Source: Larus michahellis
Taxonomy: Eukaryota; Chordata; Aves; Charadriiformes; Laridae
Assembly: GCF_964199755.1 (NCBI RefSeq)
Contig: NC_133918.1
Location: forward strand, 1,488,001-1,552,000
Reading direction: 5' to 3'
DNA: 64,000 nucleotides
Both the position numbers and the translations under genes were made by a program. The notes below the pieces were generated by a model. That model worked only from the letters and a program-made list of their open reading frames with translations. It ran no database searches and had not been told where the DNA came from. Of the stretch, positions 46,501 through 59,084 are shown piece after piece; position 1 is the first letter of the stretch, and each line of letters starts with the position of its first letter.

Positions 46501-49500
46501 CTATAGGAAGAATACGGGATACCACCTGCTTCACTGGAGCGACACTGACTCCCTCAACTTTTTCGTGTTGTTCATCACTAGGTTCCGTCCAACATTTGGC
46601 AGCAGGCCCACATTCTTCCTTCCTCTTGCCTTTGCTGCTAACGCACCAGTAGAAGCCCTTCTCGCAGCCCTTTCATCCCCAGTCATTTCCAACTCCCACT
46701 AAGTTTTGGTTTTCCCAGTTCTCTCCCCACACACCCTGGCAATCCTTTTGCATACCTCTCGGGTACCCTGACTTCTTTCCCAACTTACATACACTCTCTC
46801 TCTGGATTTAGAGAGCTCCTAGTTCATCCTGACACACTTGCACAACTTCCGGCACATTGGGACAAATTACTCATTCTCTGAGGTGGTTGTCCATAAAGAT
46901 AATGAGCTCTCCTGAGCCCTTCTGTTCTTCAGGATCCTACCAACAAGCTCAATGAACAAGCTGAAGGCTTCTCTCCTGAAGTTTAAGTCTCTACTCTGCT
47001 ACTTATCTTCCCCACTCCCCTCAGGATCTTGAACCCTATCTCATAGCTGCTGCAACCACAGCTACTCTCAGCCTCTGTGTTTGTAACCAGTTCTTTGCTG
47101 TGAATACCAGGTCCAGCTGAGTACCTCCCTGGTCAGCTTATCCAGCACCTGCATCAAGACATACTGTCCTCAACTTATTCCTAAAATCTCCAGGAGTATT
47201 TCTACCAGGACATGCTGCCATTTTATAAGGTGTCAAAAGTCCTTAAAGTTCCCCTTTAGAACCAAGGTCTGCAATTGTGAAGCTTGTAGCTCTCCAAGGG
47301 CTTTAGCTACTTTCTCCTCTTGATTGGTCCATCTTAATCTCCCCCATGTTGGCTTGTCATCCGATCTCGGCTTGTAAAGCCTTTGCCAACCCAGCACCTT
47401 TCCCAAACCAAAGCCTCTGCATTCAAGCAGCTTCTTTGAGCATAGCACAATACATGCTGCTCTTGCCCTTCCTGATTGATTTCCAAAAAGCCTGTATGTA
47501 TCCAATACAGTACTCCAATTGTCCAAGTGAACCTCCTGTACCAGTGACCCCAACGAGGTTCCAGAACTGCCACTGCACAGAGATCTCCAGTTCCTCCTGC
47601 ACTTTCTCATGCAGGGTGTTGTTGCCTACAGGCACTTGCGAGGGACTGCCAGCCATGGCACTTCCCACACACATTGCACGGGGGAAAGGGCAGCAGTGGG
47701 AAAACAACACTGGACTGCGTCCAAAGGAGTTTTGCAAATCGCATTTTATGTTTGAGGGACATAACCTTTACATAACCTAGCTGTATTATTTGCCTTCAGA
47801 TTCTAATTCTGGCATTTCAAAGACATCCTTTTTTCTGCTGGTAGTCACAAATAGGCCAGTGGTGCCTGCTGGGAGTCCACCACTGAACGGTGCAGACAGG
47901 GTAAAGGAGCATTCTGCTGAACAAAAGGAAAAATCATTAGCCTAGCACCTCCTTAACAGCTCCTCCTCCTTGTGGACAAGGATCACTATCCACCTGCTGT
48001 CTATCAAGCTTCCCCGCACATCCCATGACTTTCCACCACCAGACTCTCCCAGCAGTCAAGAGAGGTTGAATGGAAGGCTGTAGCTTATACCCAACTAAGG
48101 ACCATGTTGGTTAGGGCTCCTGCAGTTTCCCAGGATTTTTCAAGACAGAGAGACAAGGCCTAGCCCAAACAGATACCGGTTGCCACAGAGATGCTCTGAG
48201 TAGGACAACAACCAGACGGAGAACATTCCCGCTGTGCTGCCTTGTGTAAGCACAAGACAGGCCTCAAAGAAGAATCTTTTGTGCCAGTAAAATAAGACCG
48301 TGACTTACATCTGCTTGAACAAGGGCAGACCAGGCTCATGTATAACTGCAAAATGCCACACACTCGTCCTCACAAGCGTACTCTCTGTGGTACACCAAAT
48401 CTATGCCACGGATCCGCACGTACAATTACTAATATGAAACTTAACTCCAGAAGTAACCATTCACTCTTAACAAGCAATCTAATATTGTGCAGAGACACTC
48501 CAGCATTTAACACAACTACCGTATGAACTCCAATTACTTATAGCGTGCTAGAAAGCTTCAGGCAGATGGTCCATCCTGACTACAAATGCCAAGACACTCC
48601 TTGGTAAAACTGCAAACATTCAGTTATGAAGCTTTATACCACTTAATAATTAGTTTCCGGCGATCCTTAACATCTAGACTTAAGAGTTTCCTTCTATCAG
48701 AGAACTTCCTCCCAGGTCAGCGTTTCTGGACTTCGATTAAAGAGTCCACAAGCGGACTTCTGGATGTTAAAAATGTATAGAGGGTCTCCCTAATGACACA
48801 GACAAAGGCAACAAGCATATCCCACGAAGACTTCATACTCATCCATGCAATGAATTTACTTATTGCTACTTAATTATGTCAGTGGCCTTTCACTAAACCT
48901 TAAAAAGCCGTTTACATTTTAAGCCTTTCTACTTAGATATTCAGATTTCAAAACTGAGACTTGACTTTCGAGTAAACCATTGCAATACTTTTTACATTGT
49001 TAATACCACCACTTCTATGCTCACCATGGCACCAGAAAGCAACCCACCATCTAATGAAGCTACCAAGAAAACCTCCAAACATCAAACACCACCCAAAACC
49101 CACGCACCCTCCAAATCCCCAAACATCCTCCACGTGCTCTCAGTCAACACATCTTGAGATGCCAACGGTTAACACAATACCTGCAGGAAGGAAAGGACTG
49201 GACACGCTTTGCACACAACAGGGAAGGAACCATTTCATTACTTTCCTTTCAAGGTACGAAATAAGCAGCTTTCAGTGCACATGGATGCCTTTTCCTCTAG
49301 CGACGCTTTCCAGCCTCTCATTACCTGCACTCTCTCGCCAACATTTCCTGTAGGGAATTTATTTGCTGCCTCTGGGTTTTTACTCACTGTCAGTTCCTGT
49401 CCCTAAGCTTCATCATGTTACGTGTTTGCTTCAGTCACCTGTACGCTTTCCATCCCCACATTTCCCAACACCATTCCACATCCCATTGTTAGAAATCAAG

Positions 49501-52500
49501 ACAACACCAGTAAAGCCATCAGCCATGCTCGGGGGATGACTTTTTGCTAGGCAGTCTGAGAAGGAAGACTGAACACGTGCAATGTAAACTGCTCGGTTCG
49601 CCCAGCCCAAAACTAAAGCCTTTTCAGATGGGAACAGGAATTCAGTAAATGCTTCTCAGTCTCTGGCCTGACGTCAGACTGATGTGGCCACAGTCCCTGG
49701 AGGAGACGACAGCTTTTTTCCTCCCCCACAGAAGACAATTCCCTACTCTCCTGACCCACCCCCCGCACACAGAGTAAGATGAACCTGCAGGAAGGATGAT
49801 TTATTTCTTTGTGCAATCTGATCAGACGAAAAAGCAGTGTTCTGACTATCGGCCCACTAACCAAGACACCCAAATTACAGGAATCCAACGGCCATGGTCA
49901 GAGCGGCATCACTCAAACAGCAGTAAGATTTTACAGCAAAACTAGAAATAAAGCTAGAGGGGCTAAAAGGAATCAATGAGAGTGGAAGGAGAACTGAGCA
50001 ATTTTTTTGTATTTTGTGAGGGAAAATAGGTATGGAAAGCCATCCTGAACTGCGGATTCAGTAAAATCTTTACTAGTTTTCAAGTTAGTAAAGATAAATA
50101 TAACATACTATTAGGATCGTATAAAATCTACTACTACACCTAAAGTGTACTGCCATAGCACGGACAGAAACGGGGGCTGTCACTGATGAAACCGCACCCA
50201 CATTGCTAAACAAGTAGACTGTTCAGAGAATACTATTGTAAAGTCTGGCACTTTGAGCGTCCTTCCAATCCTTCTCCAACTCACCTTGTCTTCAGAGTCA
50301 GAACTTTTCAGTGTTGTGTTACTTAGTGATTCTGATGTGGCTGCAGAATCTGGCGGGATATTTACACCATTGGTGCCACTGCTGAGGACTGCAGTAAGGA
50401 ATGAGAAAAATGACATATTTAGATTGTCCTAAAAGCAGCAAGTTTTCTATAGCAAATTGCAGGCTGTTTTCTTGTTTAAGTCCATGAAACACTGATGTAA
50501 ACTACAGAGTTCCCATAGTGCTTTGCAAGAAACGTTAGGACCACGATTCAGCAATTCTTAGCAGAATCAAAATTCCAAACACAGAAAACCAAGCCAGCAA
50601 AAAGCCCACTTATCTACACAAACGCGGCAGGGACTTCAACGCATACAATTTCAAGCATCCACCTTGCTCCAACCTAATACTGTTCTTACAGCCAGCAAGG
50701 CTCCTCTTTGGACTCATCTATCTACTTACACACTGAACTCCCACTCAAAATGTGTACCCCAATATTAAGTCCACTGTAAAGTCCAATCTACGCCAACAGG
50801 CATGCCAAGAAATGAAGCTAGAAACGTTTGGTTCTATGCCAGATTCAGCATTAACTGAATTTACTTCTGTTTCAGTTCAACTGAAATTCCAAACAACAAA
50901 AGGCTGGGAAAACATCAAAGACTAGGAGAAACATGGACACCTTCAACAATTTGGGTTTTTTCTGCTTTCGCAGAATGGCAGGGGTTGGAAGGGACCTCTG
51001 GAGATCGTGTCCAAGCCCCTGCCACAGCAGGGTCACCCACAGCAGGTGGCACAGGAATGCGTCCAGGTGGGCTTGGAATGTCTCCAGAGATGGAGACTCC
51101 CCCACCTCTCTGGGCAGCCTGTGCCAGGGCTCTGCCACCCTCACAGCAAAGAAGTTCCTCCTCATGTTCAGACAGAATTTCCCATGGTCAAGTTTGTGCC
51201 CGTTACCCCTTGTCCTGTCCCCGGGCACCACTGAGAAGAGCCTGGCCCCATCCTCCTGACACCCACCCTTTAGATATCGCTGAGCATTGATGAGATCCCC
51301 TCTCAGTCCTCTCTTCTCCAGGCTAAACAAACCCAGGTGTCTCAGCCTTTCCTCATCAGAGAGGTGTTCCAGTCCCCTCAGCATCTTGGCAGCCCTTTGC
51401 TGTCCCCTCTCCAGCAGTTCCCTGTCCCTCTTGAACCGGGGAGCCCAGAACTGGACCCAGCACTCCAGATGTGGCATCCCCAGGGCAGAACAGTGGGGGA
51501 GGATGACCTCCCTCCACCTGCTGCCCACGCTCTTCTTGATGCCCCCCAGGATGCCATTGGCCTTCTTGGCCACACGGGCCCATCGCTGCCTCATGGTCAT
51601 CCTGTTGTCCCCCAGGACTCCCAGTTCCCTCTCTGCAGAGCAGCTCTCCAGCAATACCTTATTACACCATGGTCAATGCTGTCACCCTCAAGAGCCTTTT
51701 TATTCCAAAACCCAAGCCTGGACTACACCAGTCAGAGACCTGGCAATGTCAGTCAGGCACCCCATACAAAAACTGAAGGTGTGACTGTGTTATCCCATAT
51801 GTAACACAACTATACTTAACACTTAAGATGTTTCTTTTCTGAAAGGAGAAACCTAGCAAAACAGAGGTGGATGCTGAGTAAAAACATGCCCCTAAACTGA
51901 ACCGATTTTGTATTTTTGTCCTCCCTCTGCGGTGTTCTAGAAAGCAAAAGCATTATTTACCCATCTGCGAAAACGCTTTTGGCTGCGGTGCCTGTAATAC
52001 TGCAGGACGTAGCACACTTCGCTGCTGTTCCTTCGGTTTCTGGCTAGGGAGACCTGCAAGTAAAGAGTTTTTTCGAGAGCTATAAAGCTTTAAAGTTGAA
52101 AAATTCAACTTCATCTAATCGTCTCTGTAACTGCTTCCAGCAGAACATACAATGGAAAACCAGACATTTAAAAAGCTTCCACCCCCTTCTTTCCCACTCA
52201 GCCTCAAAACAGGATTAGTCCCAAATAGAGAAGAGAACTTCCTAGCCTTAAAAGACACTTTAAAATATATTCTCTACCTTATCCATAAAGCATAGAAGGG
52301 AGAGTTTATGACAACGACTCAGAAATAGAAGTCAAAGCGTAAGAGAAATTAACAGTACACAAGGAATTGTATTTATTCACTAACATATTATTCAACTACA
52401 CATTGCAAGCCTGCTTTTCTCCTTCCAAGGAAGTAATTTCCAGATACTGGTAACCAATTTTTTTTCCCCCGTTCTTCATACAGTCAAACGTATTAGTAAT

Positions 52501-55500
52501 GTAATAATTTTATATGTTGTTTCATTTAACAACCTTTGGTCTTTTTGAATTAACCTGGCCTCTGGTTTGCTACGTTAAGGTACACAACGCGACAGCTCTT
52601 TAACTCTGCTCTGATTCAAAAAGGCAACTGACCTTAAACAACCTAATAAAAAAAAAAACCCACAAAAAAAGCATCTTAACTCTAGAAGGTTACATCAATC
52701 CCAGAAGGTTCAGTTTTCTTCACTGAACAAAACAAAGATGAGCTCTTGATCCAATAAAATGCTGCAACAGAAGTTACTCATAGCAACTCAGCTGAATATT
52801 CTGCAAGTAGTTCCATTTCAGGCCACCCACATTCAAAGGACATGACAACACCCGAAATATAACGACTACCCTCAGTTCAAACTTTCCTACATCAGCTCAA
52901 AAAAACTTGTTCCTTTTTTAAATTTACTTCTCTTCCTGCAAAAAAAATAAAAAATTTCCATATACATATATATACACACATAACAAATGGCAACTTCCAT
53001 TACGAAAATATTTTGTTTTTTTCTCCAACTCCTAAGGAGCTGTAATATGAATGTCCTTCCCATACTGGCTGGGGCTACAACTGCACACAGGAAACTCGGG
53101 AAGAGCCAAACCATACAGCCAGGTGGGATCAAGGACCCAACATCCCCGCTATTGGCAAATCCAGGGAGAGGAGAAGTGGGGAACGAACACCATTTCGGAT
53201 GTGGCTCCAGCCTGGCCCCAGACCCAGTGCCCACGAATGGCTGGAGCTTGGTCAGTGCACTCCTGGAGCATCCTTTTTATTCCGGTTTGCTACCAAAGGA
53301 ATCGAGTCCGTGTCGCACAGGACTAGAAGAATTCAATCACAGCATACTAACCAGAGACAACTGGGAGACACATTTCAGAAAAGCATGACTGATCCAAGCC
53401 AAAATTTGGATGCGTCTGTACACATGACCCAGCAGATATGGGCATAACCGCTCTGGAGAACATCAGATTTTTATTTTTTTTTTGGTATAAATGCAGGTAT
53501 TGCTGTTGTAACTGGAAGGTAGCAGTTTGAGGAGATCCCGAAATAAATAAAATGCTTGAACCGGTTTCTTGGTACTGCTGCAGAAAACATTAAACTCACC
53601 TGCACTAGGTGCCTGACCATGGATAAGTATTGGTGGCTTCAGCCGGAATCCACTGCTCTTTTCCTCTAGAAGCACAACACAAGATTACTAGGACATAGCT
53701 GTAACACACTGCGTGCATACATTCAGTCATAACATTCCTCATACTTTCCCCATTGTAACAACCCACGCGTTTCATAAATATCCAAAGTCATCAGGAGATT
53801 TCCAAAGAACAACTTCCCTTCTTCCAAAAGAAGACTGAATTTCCAATGGTTATCACACTAAATATACCTCCCAAACACAGAAGCACAAGTCGTTGCAAAA
53901 AAAAAAAAATCTTTTTTTTTTTTAATGAGAAACATGAAAAAGACCATTTTCACATGAGAAACTGAGCAAAGGACATAACAGAGCTTTAATAGAGGGACTT
54001 AGAGGTTTTAAGTGAGAATCAAACTAAGGACAGGACAATCTGACAAGTACAACTCGACATGACAGCTGCTAACAAGCACCCAACTGCCAATTATCACAAA
54101 TTAACTTAAACTTCATTGCTTAATATTAGTTTCTCATAATTCCATTAGCTTTTATCTTATGCTTATGTAGTATGAAGGTAAGAGAAATTCCTTTGCTCGT
54201 ACTCACTACAGTTAAGGCTTTTAGATAAAATACCAAAATCTCGAAAAGCTATATTCATAAATCCACAGCTATTACAAAGTGAGTTCCTAAGAACTTACAA
54301 TTATAAAATGCTTCCTTTTAGGGGCATAATGACTTGCTCAGAATAAGACAACTCAGCACCTCACCATCTTACTGTAATTCTCATGCCATTTAAGCATAAG
54401 ATAACAATGTGCCGTACAGCGATACCAACACAACCGCACAGTAACGGTGATTAACAAAATAGGCGGTGCTGGCAACACAGGGTTCACAGGTCATGCTCGA
54501 TCGTCATCACGACCATAGTTTCTGGTTGATGAGATTTTTCGTATCAGAAAAACAGTATCCGAAGTAGATAAATGAAATTTTCCCTTAAGTCTTATCTTGA
54601 GGTTAAGAAGTGGGCACAGAGTCACACTGCAGTCTTCCACCACCACTTTCAAAGCATTTAAGAATTTTCATATGTTATTTTAATTACCTCCAGCGAGCAG
54701 GAAACCAAGCAATGAAGTGAGCAAGAGAACAGCTGTAAGATCAGAACCGTCACCGCCTCCGTTCTCCCAGACAGGGTCTGACTTCAGAAGTATCGGAGTA
54801 CTTTGGACGGTGACAGCCTGACAGGGGTCTGCTGAGAAGCAAGGAAGCTCACCTGGTTCCGAGTCAGAATTGCCTGTAGAGGGTTCACAGAAGCTTGATG
54901 GCATAAAGACGTTGTTCTTTGTTACTGCAGTCAAGGAAAAAGAAAAACAATGAGAAATTGCATATGTTGTTTTCAATTATAAACTCCGTTTTCAGACATA
55001 TCAAGGCTGCAAATTGAGAATTATTTTTCTAGGAATTTCATAGAATGGTTTGGGTTGGAAGGGACCTTAAAGATCATCTAACAATTTGTTTCGTTTATTT
55101 TAGGTTTTTCTTTCTTCTAAACTAAAACAGTATTACAGCCATAGAAGCAAACAGGTCATTGTCCATAAAAGCCCCTTAGTTTCTCCTGAAAGAGAGAAAA
55201 CAAGTTTCATTAATTCTGGAGGGAAGGCAAACACAGGATTCCCGGTCTGAATTGTATCTGAGCTAGGAATTAAAAGCGATGTTAGACTGTATAATATCAT
55301 TATAATACATATAACATTTCAAAGACCTGTGCAGAGGGGGCAGAAAGGAGCCTAATGGCTGCTAAGCAGCGGAAGCTGACGCCTGGGCTCCTCCAAAGGC
55401 CTCAGCGTGGGAGCACGGCTTGCACTAAGAGCTGGGCAGCTTGTGGTGATTGAACTATCCTGCAAGGACAAAGATTTTACAGAAACAGAGGAGAGTACAT

Positions 55501-57825
55501 CAGAGCATTTGCAGATGTCACACTTCAGAAACATAACAAGAGCAAAAAATGTTCGAAAGGAACAGGTGGAGGACAGTGTTTCTTTTCCACCCTCTGCTGG
55601 GACCTAGAGAAGCGTAATACGGAGCTTGGTCGAGGCCCTGTTCAGCAGTAAATACTGATGGTGTTGTACGAAGAACCGCAGACAACGCGGTTTATTAAAT
55701 ACGACGATCAGAGCGGGAGGTAGATGCATCAAGAGTCACAAGGCAACAATAGCACGTTGGGGATTTTTGTCTCCAACAGATCATCTTGCATGAGGTAAAG
55801 TATGACAATATTTATCTGTTCTTTTAGATTTTATGAGCCTGGGAAAGAAGATTAAGTATGTTGAAAAGAGAAAGGAAACTCGTCTCCAACACTGTCATAA
55901 TAAAAGATGCAGCACTTGCCTTTTGTATTTAATTTTAGATATTTATTTTTTTTCATGTTTGCTTCTTCCCTTTAATTCCACCTACTTTCTTTTTATTATG
56001 GTCTGCCATAAGCTTCAACACGATGCCCGTTTCATATAAGCAACATTTCCCGAACCTTGAGAGAAACATAACCTCACAAAAAATGTAAGAGGTTTGGAAA
56101 GTGAAAGATTTTCTGAACACTCAGGCCATCGAATACCGTCAGCAACATTTAAAGAAGCCTTTATGGAAGTTGCAATTCCAATCAAAATTGTCACTGCTTG
56201 ACACCACCACGCATCAGAAGAGAACGAGGGAGTCAAACAGGGAATAAATGACCACATCCAGCCAAAACGCATCACCACGTAGCTGCTGAGAAAGCATACC
56301 CCTGAAACATCCATCGTTTCACCATAAAGAGACAGTAAGTTGTTTTCCTCCACTTCTTAAACACTAGCGTTACCCAAAATTTGAGACTTTAAGGATTCTA
56401 ATCTCAAAAAATAAAACCATTACAGACAAGAAGTCAGTGATTATAGGGAGCCTAAGAACAGAAGGTCCGATAAATAAGGCAGCGCTTAGCAGACTACACA
56501 CATTCCGTTATCCTAACAGCAAAGCTACGGACAAACAGTGTTCTTTACTAAGAGTGACCGGCAAGCAGGCAGCAGCGACACTTCCCCCGGCCCGGACTCA
56601 ATTAACAGGACTGCACCGTGAAACCCGCTGAGCTGCACGCCGGGTCTGACGGAGCAGGGATTCCTCCCCCGAGGAGCACTGGCGGTATGAAATGAGAATA
56701 CCGCGGCCAGAAAAATATCAGCAGCTGCATTTTAAATTCCGCAGTCTCTTATTTCTTTAAAATTAAAAGCAAATAACTAGGTTTTCATCTTTTCGTCACA
56801 CTTCCCAAATACGCTGTATGTTAGAAGAATATTTTTTTAACGTTCTCTCCTTCACTGTTTTTCTCATCTCCGTTATTTCAACTCAGATGATGGAACGAAG
56901 TACCGCAGTCTCCAAATCTGCCCCAAGCACTGACATAACTAAAATAATTCTCAACCAAAGCTAAATTTAAACTTCTTATTGTCTGTGAAAACAGAAGGCG
57001 TAAGTTTTAGAGACCGATCCTGTGGGTGAACACAAATATCAAACATGACCATTCTGGCCTATGTGAATTGCAAGAATTTACCCCGGCCTTCCCAGCGATT
57101 TTGCTGCCTTGACTGTACACGTGAACGGGCAGCGGTCGTTCTCTCTTCCGTTTGCCAGGTGAGAATGTTGCTGAAACGCGCTGAAGCCTTTCCACTTAAA
57201 GCGGAAAGGGATGGGAGAAAAGGAAAGGACAAGAACGACTTAAGGATGATCTGAGACGTGGAAGATCTGCCCGGCAGCGGAGTAACTAAGAAAAGGGTAG
57301 CATTTATATAAACCTGTCAAGCAACCTGATCACAACACATCAAAAAGACTTCTGGTAAATTTTTCAATTTAACAGTGTAAGATTAAAAGCTGAAACTACA
57401 TATATGAACTTACAGATAAAAACGTATCTATCAACTCCTTTGGGCTTCACTGGATTTGCTAACAGAGACCGTAAGAAAAGTCAGTGCACACGGCTGCTGT
57501 GCCCTTAAACCGAAGCACAGCGACAGCAGTAAGACTGCTGACATGGCTGGGAAAAAAAAAAAAAAGACTATAAGAAGGAAACCCACCTGTCATATACAAT
57601 ACTGTAACATTTACCTGACTGAGAAGGAGGGAACTGAGTTAAGGACGAAGTTCTCTCACGCTTTACAGGTGGACAGTAGCTCCCATCCTCTCGATCAGAT
57701 TCTGTAGGAAAATGCAATTAGAGAAAATGCACCAAATCCTGGCGACACATCCACTCACGCTTTCTAGTCTTACAATCAGATCTCTTACCATCTCCGTCTT
57801 CTGGACTTGATCCATCTGCTGATCT
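34533..57825 (-). CDS. RANBP3: Ran-binding protein 3 (5' exons outside window)
   Basis: A nuclear Ran-GTP-binding cofactor of the CRM1 (XPO1) export receptor. Fifteen minus-strand exons: 57825-57789, 57701-57615, 54924-54853, 53665-53600, 52053-51961, 50388-50285, 45235-45116, 44459-44356, 42147-42069, 40687-40585, 39676-39567, 38517-38397, 37742-37600, 35711-35531, 34576-34533. All phases agree; 1464 bp give 487 residues plus stop. Signposts: VKRERTSS, a basic nuclear-localisation-type stretch (57701 exon); [21 protein letters not shown]; two FVFGQN FG-type motifs (45235 and 42147 exons); the RanBD1 domain from [11 protein letters not shown] through [19 protein letters not shown] to [10 protein letters not shown] (39676 to 35711 exons); acidic tail NEEDSDDD; end GDGQNVGST. 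The first N-terminal residues lie beyond 64000. Orthology is secure. Confidence 0.95.
34864..34888. repeat. 25-base C homopolymer
   Basis: An uninterrupted run of 25 C on the plus strand in the last RANBP3 intron (35530-34577). It is G-rich in the RANBP3 pre-mRNA sense. Its length may be a sequencing or assembly estimate. Confidence 0.95.
41207..41640 (-). mobile_element. CR1 LINE fragment, minus orientation
   Basis: Begins on the plus strand with ATCATAGAATGGTTTGGGTT, the reverse complement of a CR1 3' end, and continues through the ORF2 end ([16 protein letters not shown]). It lies in the RANBP3 intron between the exons at 42147-42069 and 40687-40585, in the same sense as RANBP3. Confidence 0.93.
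45423..45750 (-). mobile_element. Old, diverged CR1 3' fragment, minus orientation
   Basis: Starts AATCACAGAACGGTTAAGGTT and continues with degenerate versions of CR1 3' phrases (GGTCCAAACTG, TCCAAGGATGGCAGA, CACTTCCAACACTC). Heavily mutated, hence old. It lies in the large RANBP3 intron 50284-45236. Confidence 0.65.
46850..47720 (-). mobile_element. Old CR1 endonuclease-region relic, minus orientation
   Basis: Text such as GAGCTCTCCTGAGCCC, CTCATAGCTGCTGCAACCA, ACCAGGTCCAGCTGAGTACC and CAAGGTCTGCAATTGTGAAG reads as a worn reverse complement of the CR1 ORF2 endonuclease region. Frames are broken throughout. Recognition is from memory of CR1 wording. Same intron and strand as the fragment at 45423, possibly one old insertion. 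Confidence 0.55.
50966..51656 (-). mobile_element. CR1 LINE, minus orientation, long open frame
   Basis: On the minus strand an open frame from 51654 to 50872 reads the end of CR1 ORF2 without a stop ([44 protein letters not shown]). The 3' terminus near 50966 lacks a long ATTCTATGAT tail. It is inserted in the RANBP3 intron between the exons at 52053-51961 and 50388-50285. It is a mobile-element frame, not a host gene. Confidence 0.94.
54853..54924 (-). other. RANBP3: In-frame 72-bp RANBP3 exon, likely alternative
   Basis: Encodes [20 protein letters not shown] and a few more residues between the exon ending PPSQS and the one beginning EEKSSGF. It is phase 1 at both ends and a multiple of three, so it can be skipped without frameshift. 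Human RANBP3 isoforms, as I recall, differ by such a segment. Inclusion versus skipping here is inferred. Confidence 0.6.
55037..55082 (-). mobile_element. Very short CR1 3' terminal fragment
   Basis: TTTCATAGAATGGTTTGGGT and the following bases to ATCATCTAACAA are the last 40-odd bases of a CR1 in reverse. It is an extremely 5'-truncated insertion or remnant in a RANBP3 intron. Confidence 0.8.
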
Positions 57826-59084
57826 CTGAAATCAGATGACAGCGATAAAACAAAAATCACATATTGAACGTTTCAACCTCTTTGGATACTTCCAAATGGT
57901 TTAAATCATCAGTTTGGAGAATGTTTTTCTTTACCATCAACGACATACGCTCAAGGCAAAGCATTATTTTTATGACTTAGATGTAGGCATACTGAGTTTC
58001 ATCCAGATGCTATTAAATAAGATTAATTCAAAATATTTAATTTACAAATAAGATACCTGAAAATTCATATCCAAGCACTAACATCCTTAGGGACTACGCG
58101 ACAATTATTACAGTTACGATGTTCTATGTATTGAAAATCTGAAAATGACCATTTTCAAATTTGGTTTGATTTGAAAAATATCATAGAAGTTCCAAACTCA
58201 TGAACATACACATTTTTTTTGGGAGTACACTCCAAAGCCCTTTTCCTAGTCAATGTAGCTGACATCAGTTCCTTCAGCAAAAGGACATCATTGGAAGAAT
58301 GTCTTTCAAACCACGCTCTATAAACCAGTACTTTGATATTTTGATAGGAATTAGCAATGGATAGCCTCCTAGCATCTTCCGCAGTACCAGGAACAAACCG
58401 GGAAGCATCACAGGCCACCAACTATCAAAATATTCAAAAAAATTTTTTGAACGAGAAGTTTTCCACATCTTTTCTGAGGATTTCTAGGTCTCTCTCCTCC
58501 TACTTGCTCTGCCAGTTCCTCAGCTGCTGTAATTTCCCTTCTTCCTGCAAAACACGATGGATTCCTTTCACTACGCAAGGTGCCCGGGACAGCATTAGCA
58601 CCTCCGTCTCACTACAGAACCTCTTGACAAACTGGACCTTTCTCCCCAGTCCAGCGCTACCCTTCCATCCCGCCCCAGGACACAGAGACCTCCAGAGCCT
58701 GGTTGACTCAGGGGGAAGAGCAGCCCCCGACACAGCCCCCTGCAGCCCCAGAGCTCCTCCTGCCCCACCGCAACTGGTTGGACTTTGGCGTGTGGCACGG
58801 GCAGCACACAAGGACTGGGCAACACACAACAGGACTGGCTAAGGCTGCAAAGGACAGAAGAACACCAGAACCTCCTTTAGAAGGAGCTGTGTATTTAGAA
58901 GTGCATATATTTAGAATGTAGATACTACTGTACTATCAGTTCTTTGCTCAATGCCAATAAAAATCCATTTACACTGCATTTTGCCTATGCAATTACACTT
59001 AAGGGGTTTTCTGCTGTGTTTAATAGAAAAGTACAGCTTCTTCACTAGCATCCTAAGCAAGTACTTTTGAGACCTTTAGCATAG
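57826..59084. other. RANBP3 intron sequence with a coding-like minus-strand stretch
   Basis: 58155-58830 on the minus strand shows broken frames with coding-like composition (see findings). No RANBP3 exon or other gene was recognised. Confidence 0.35.

Noticed and set aside
50872-51654. 260-residue minus-strand open frame inside RANBP3
   Set aside because: It is the end of CR1 ORF2, not a host gene.
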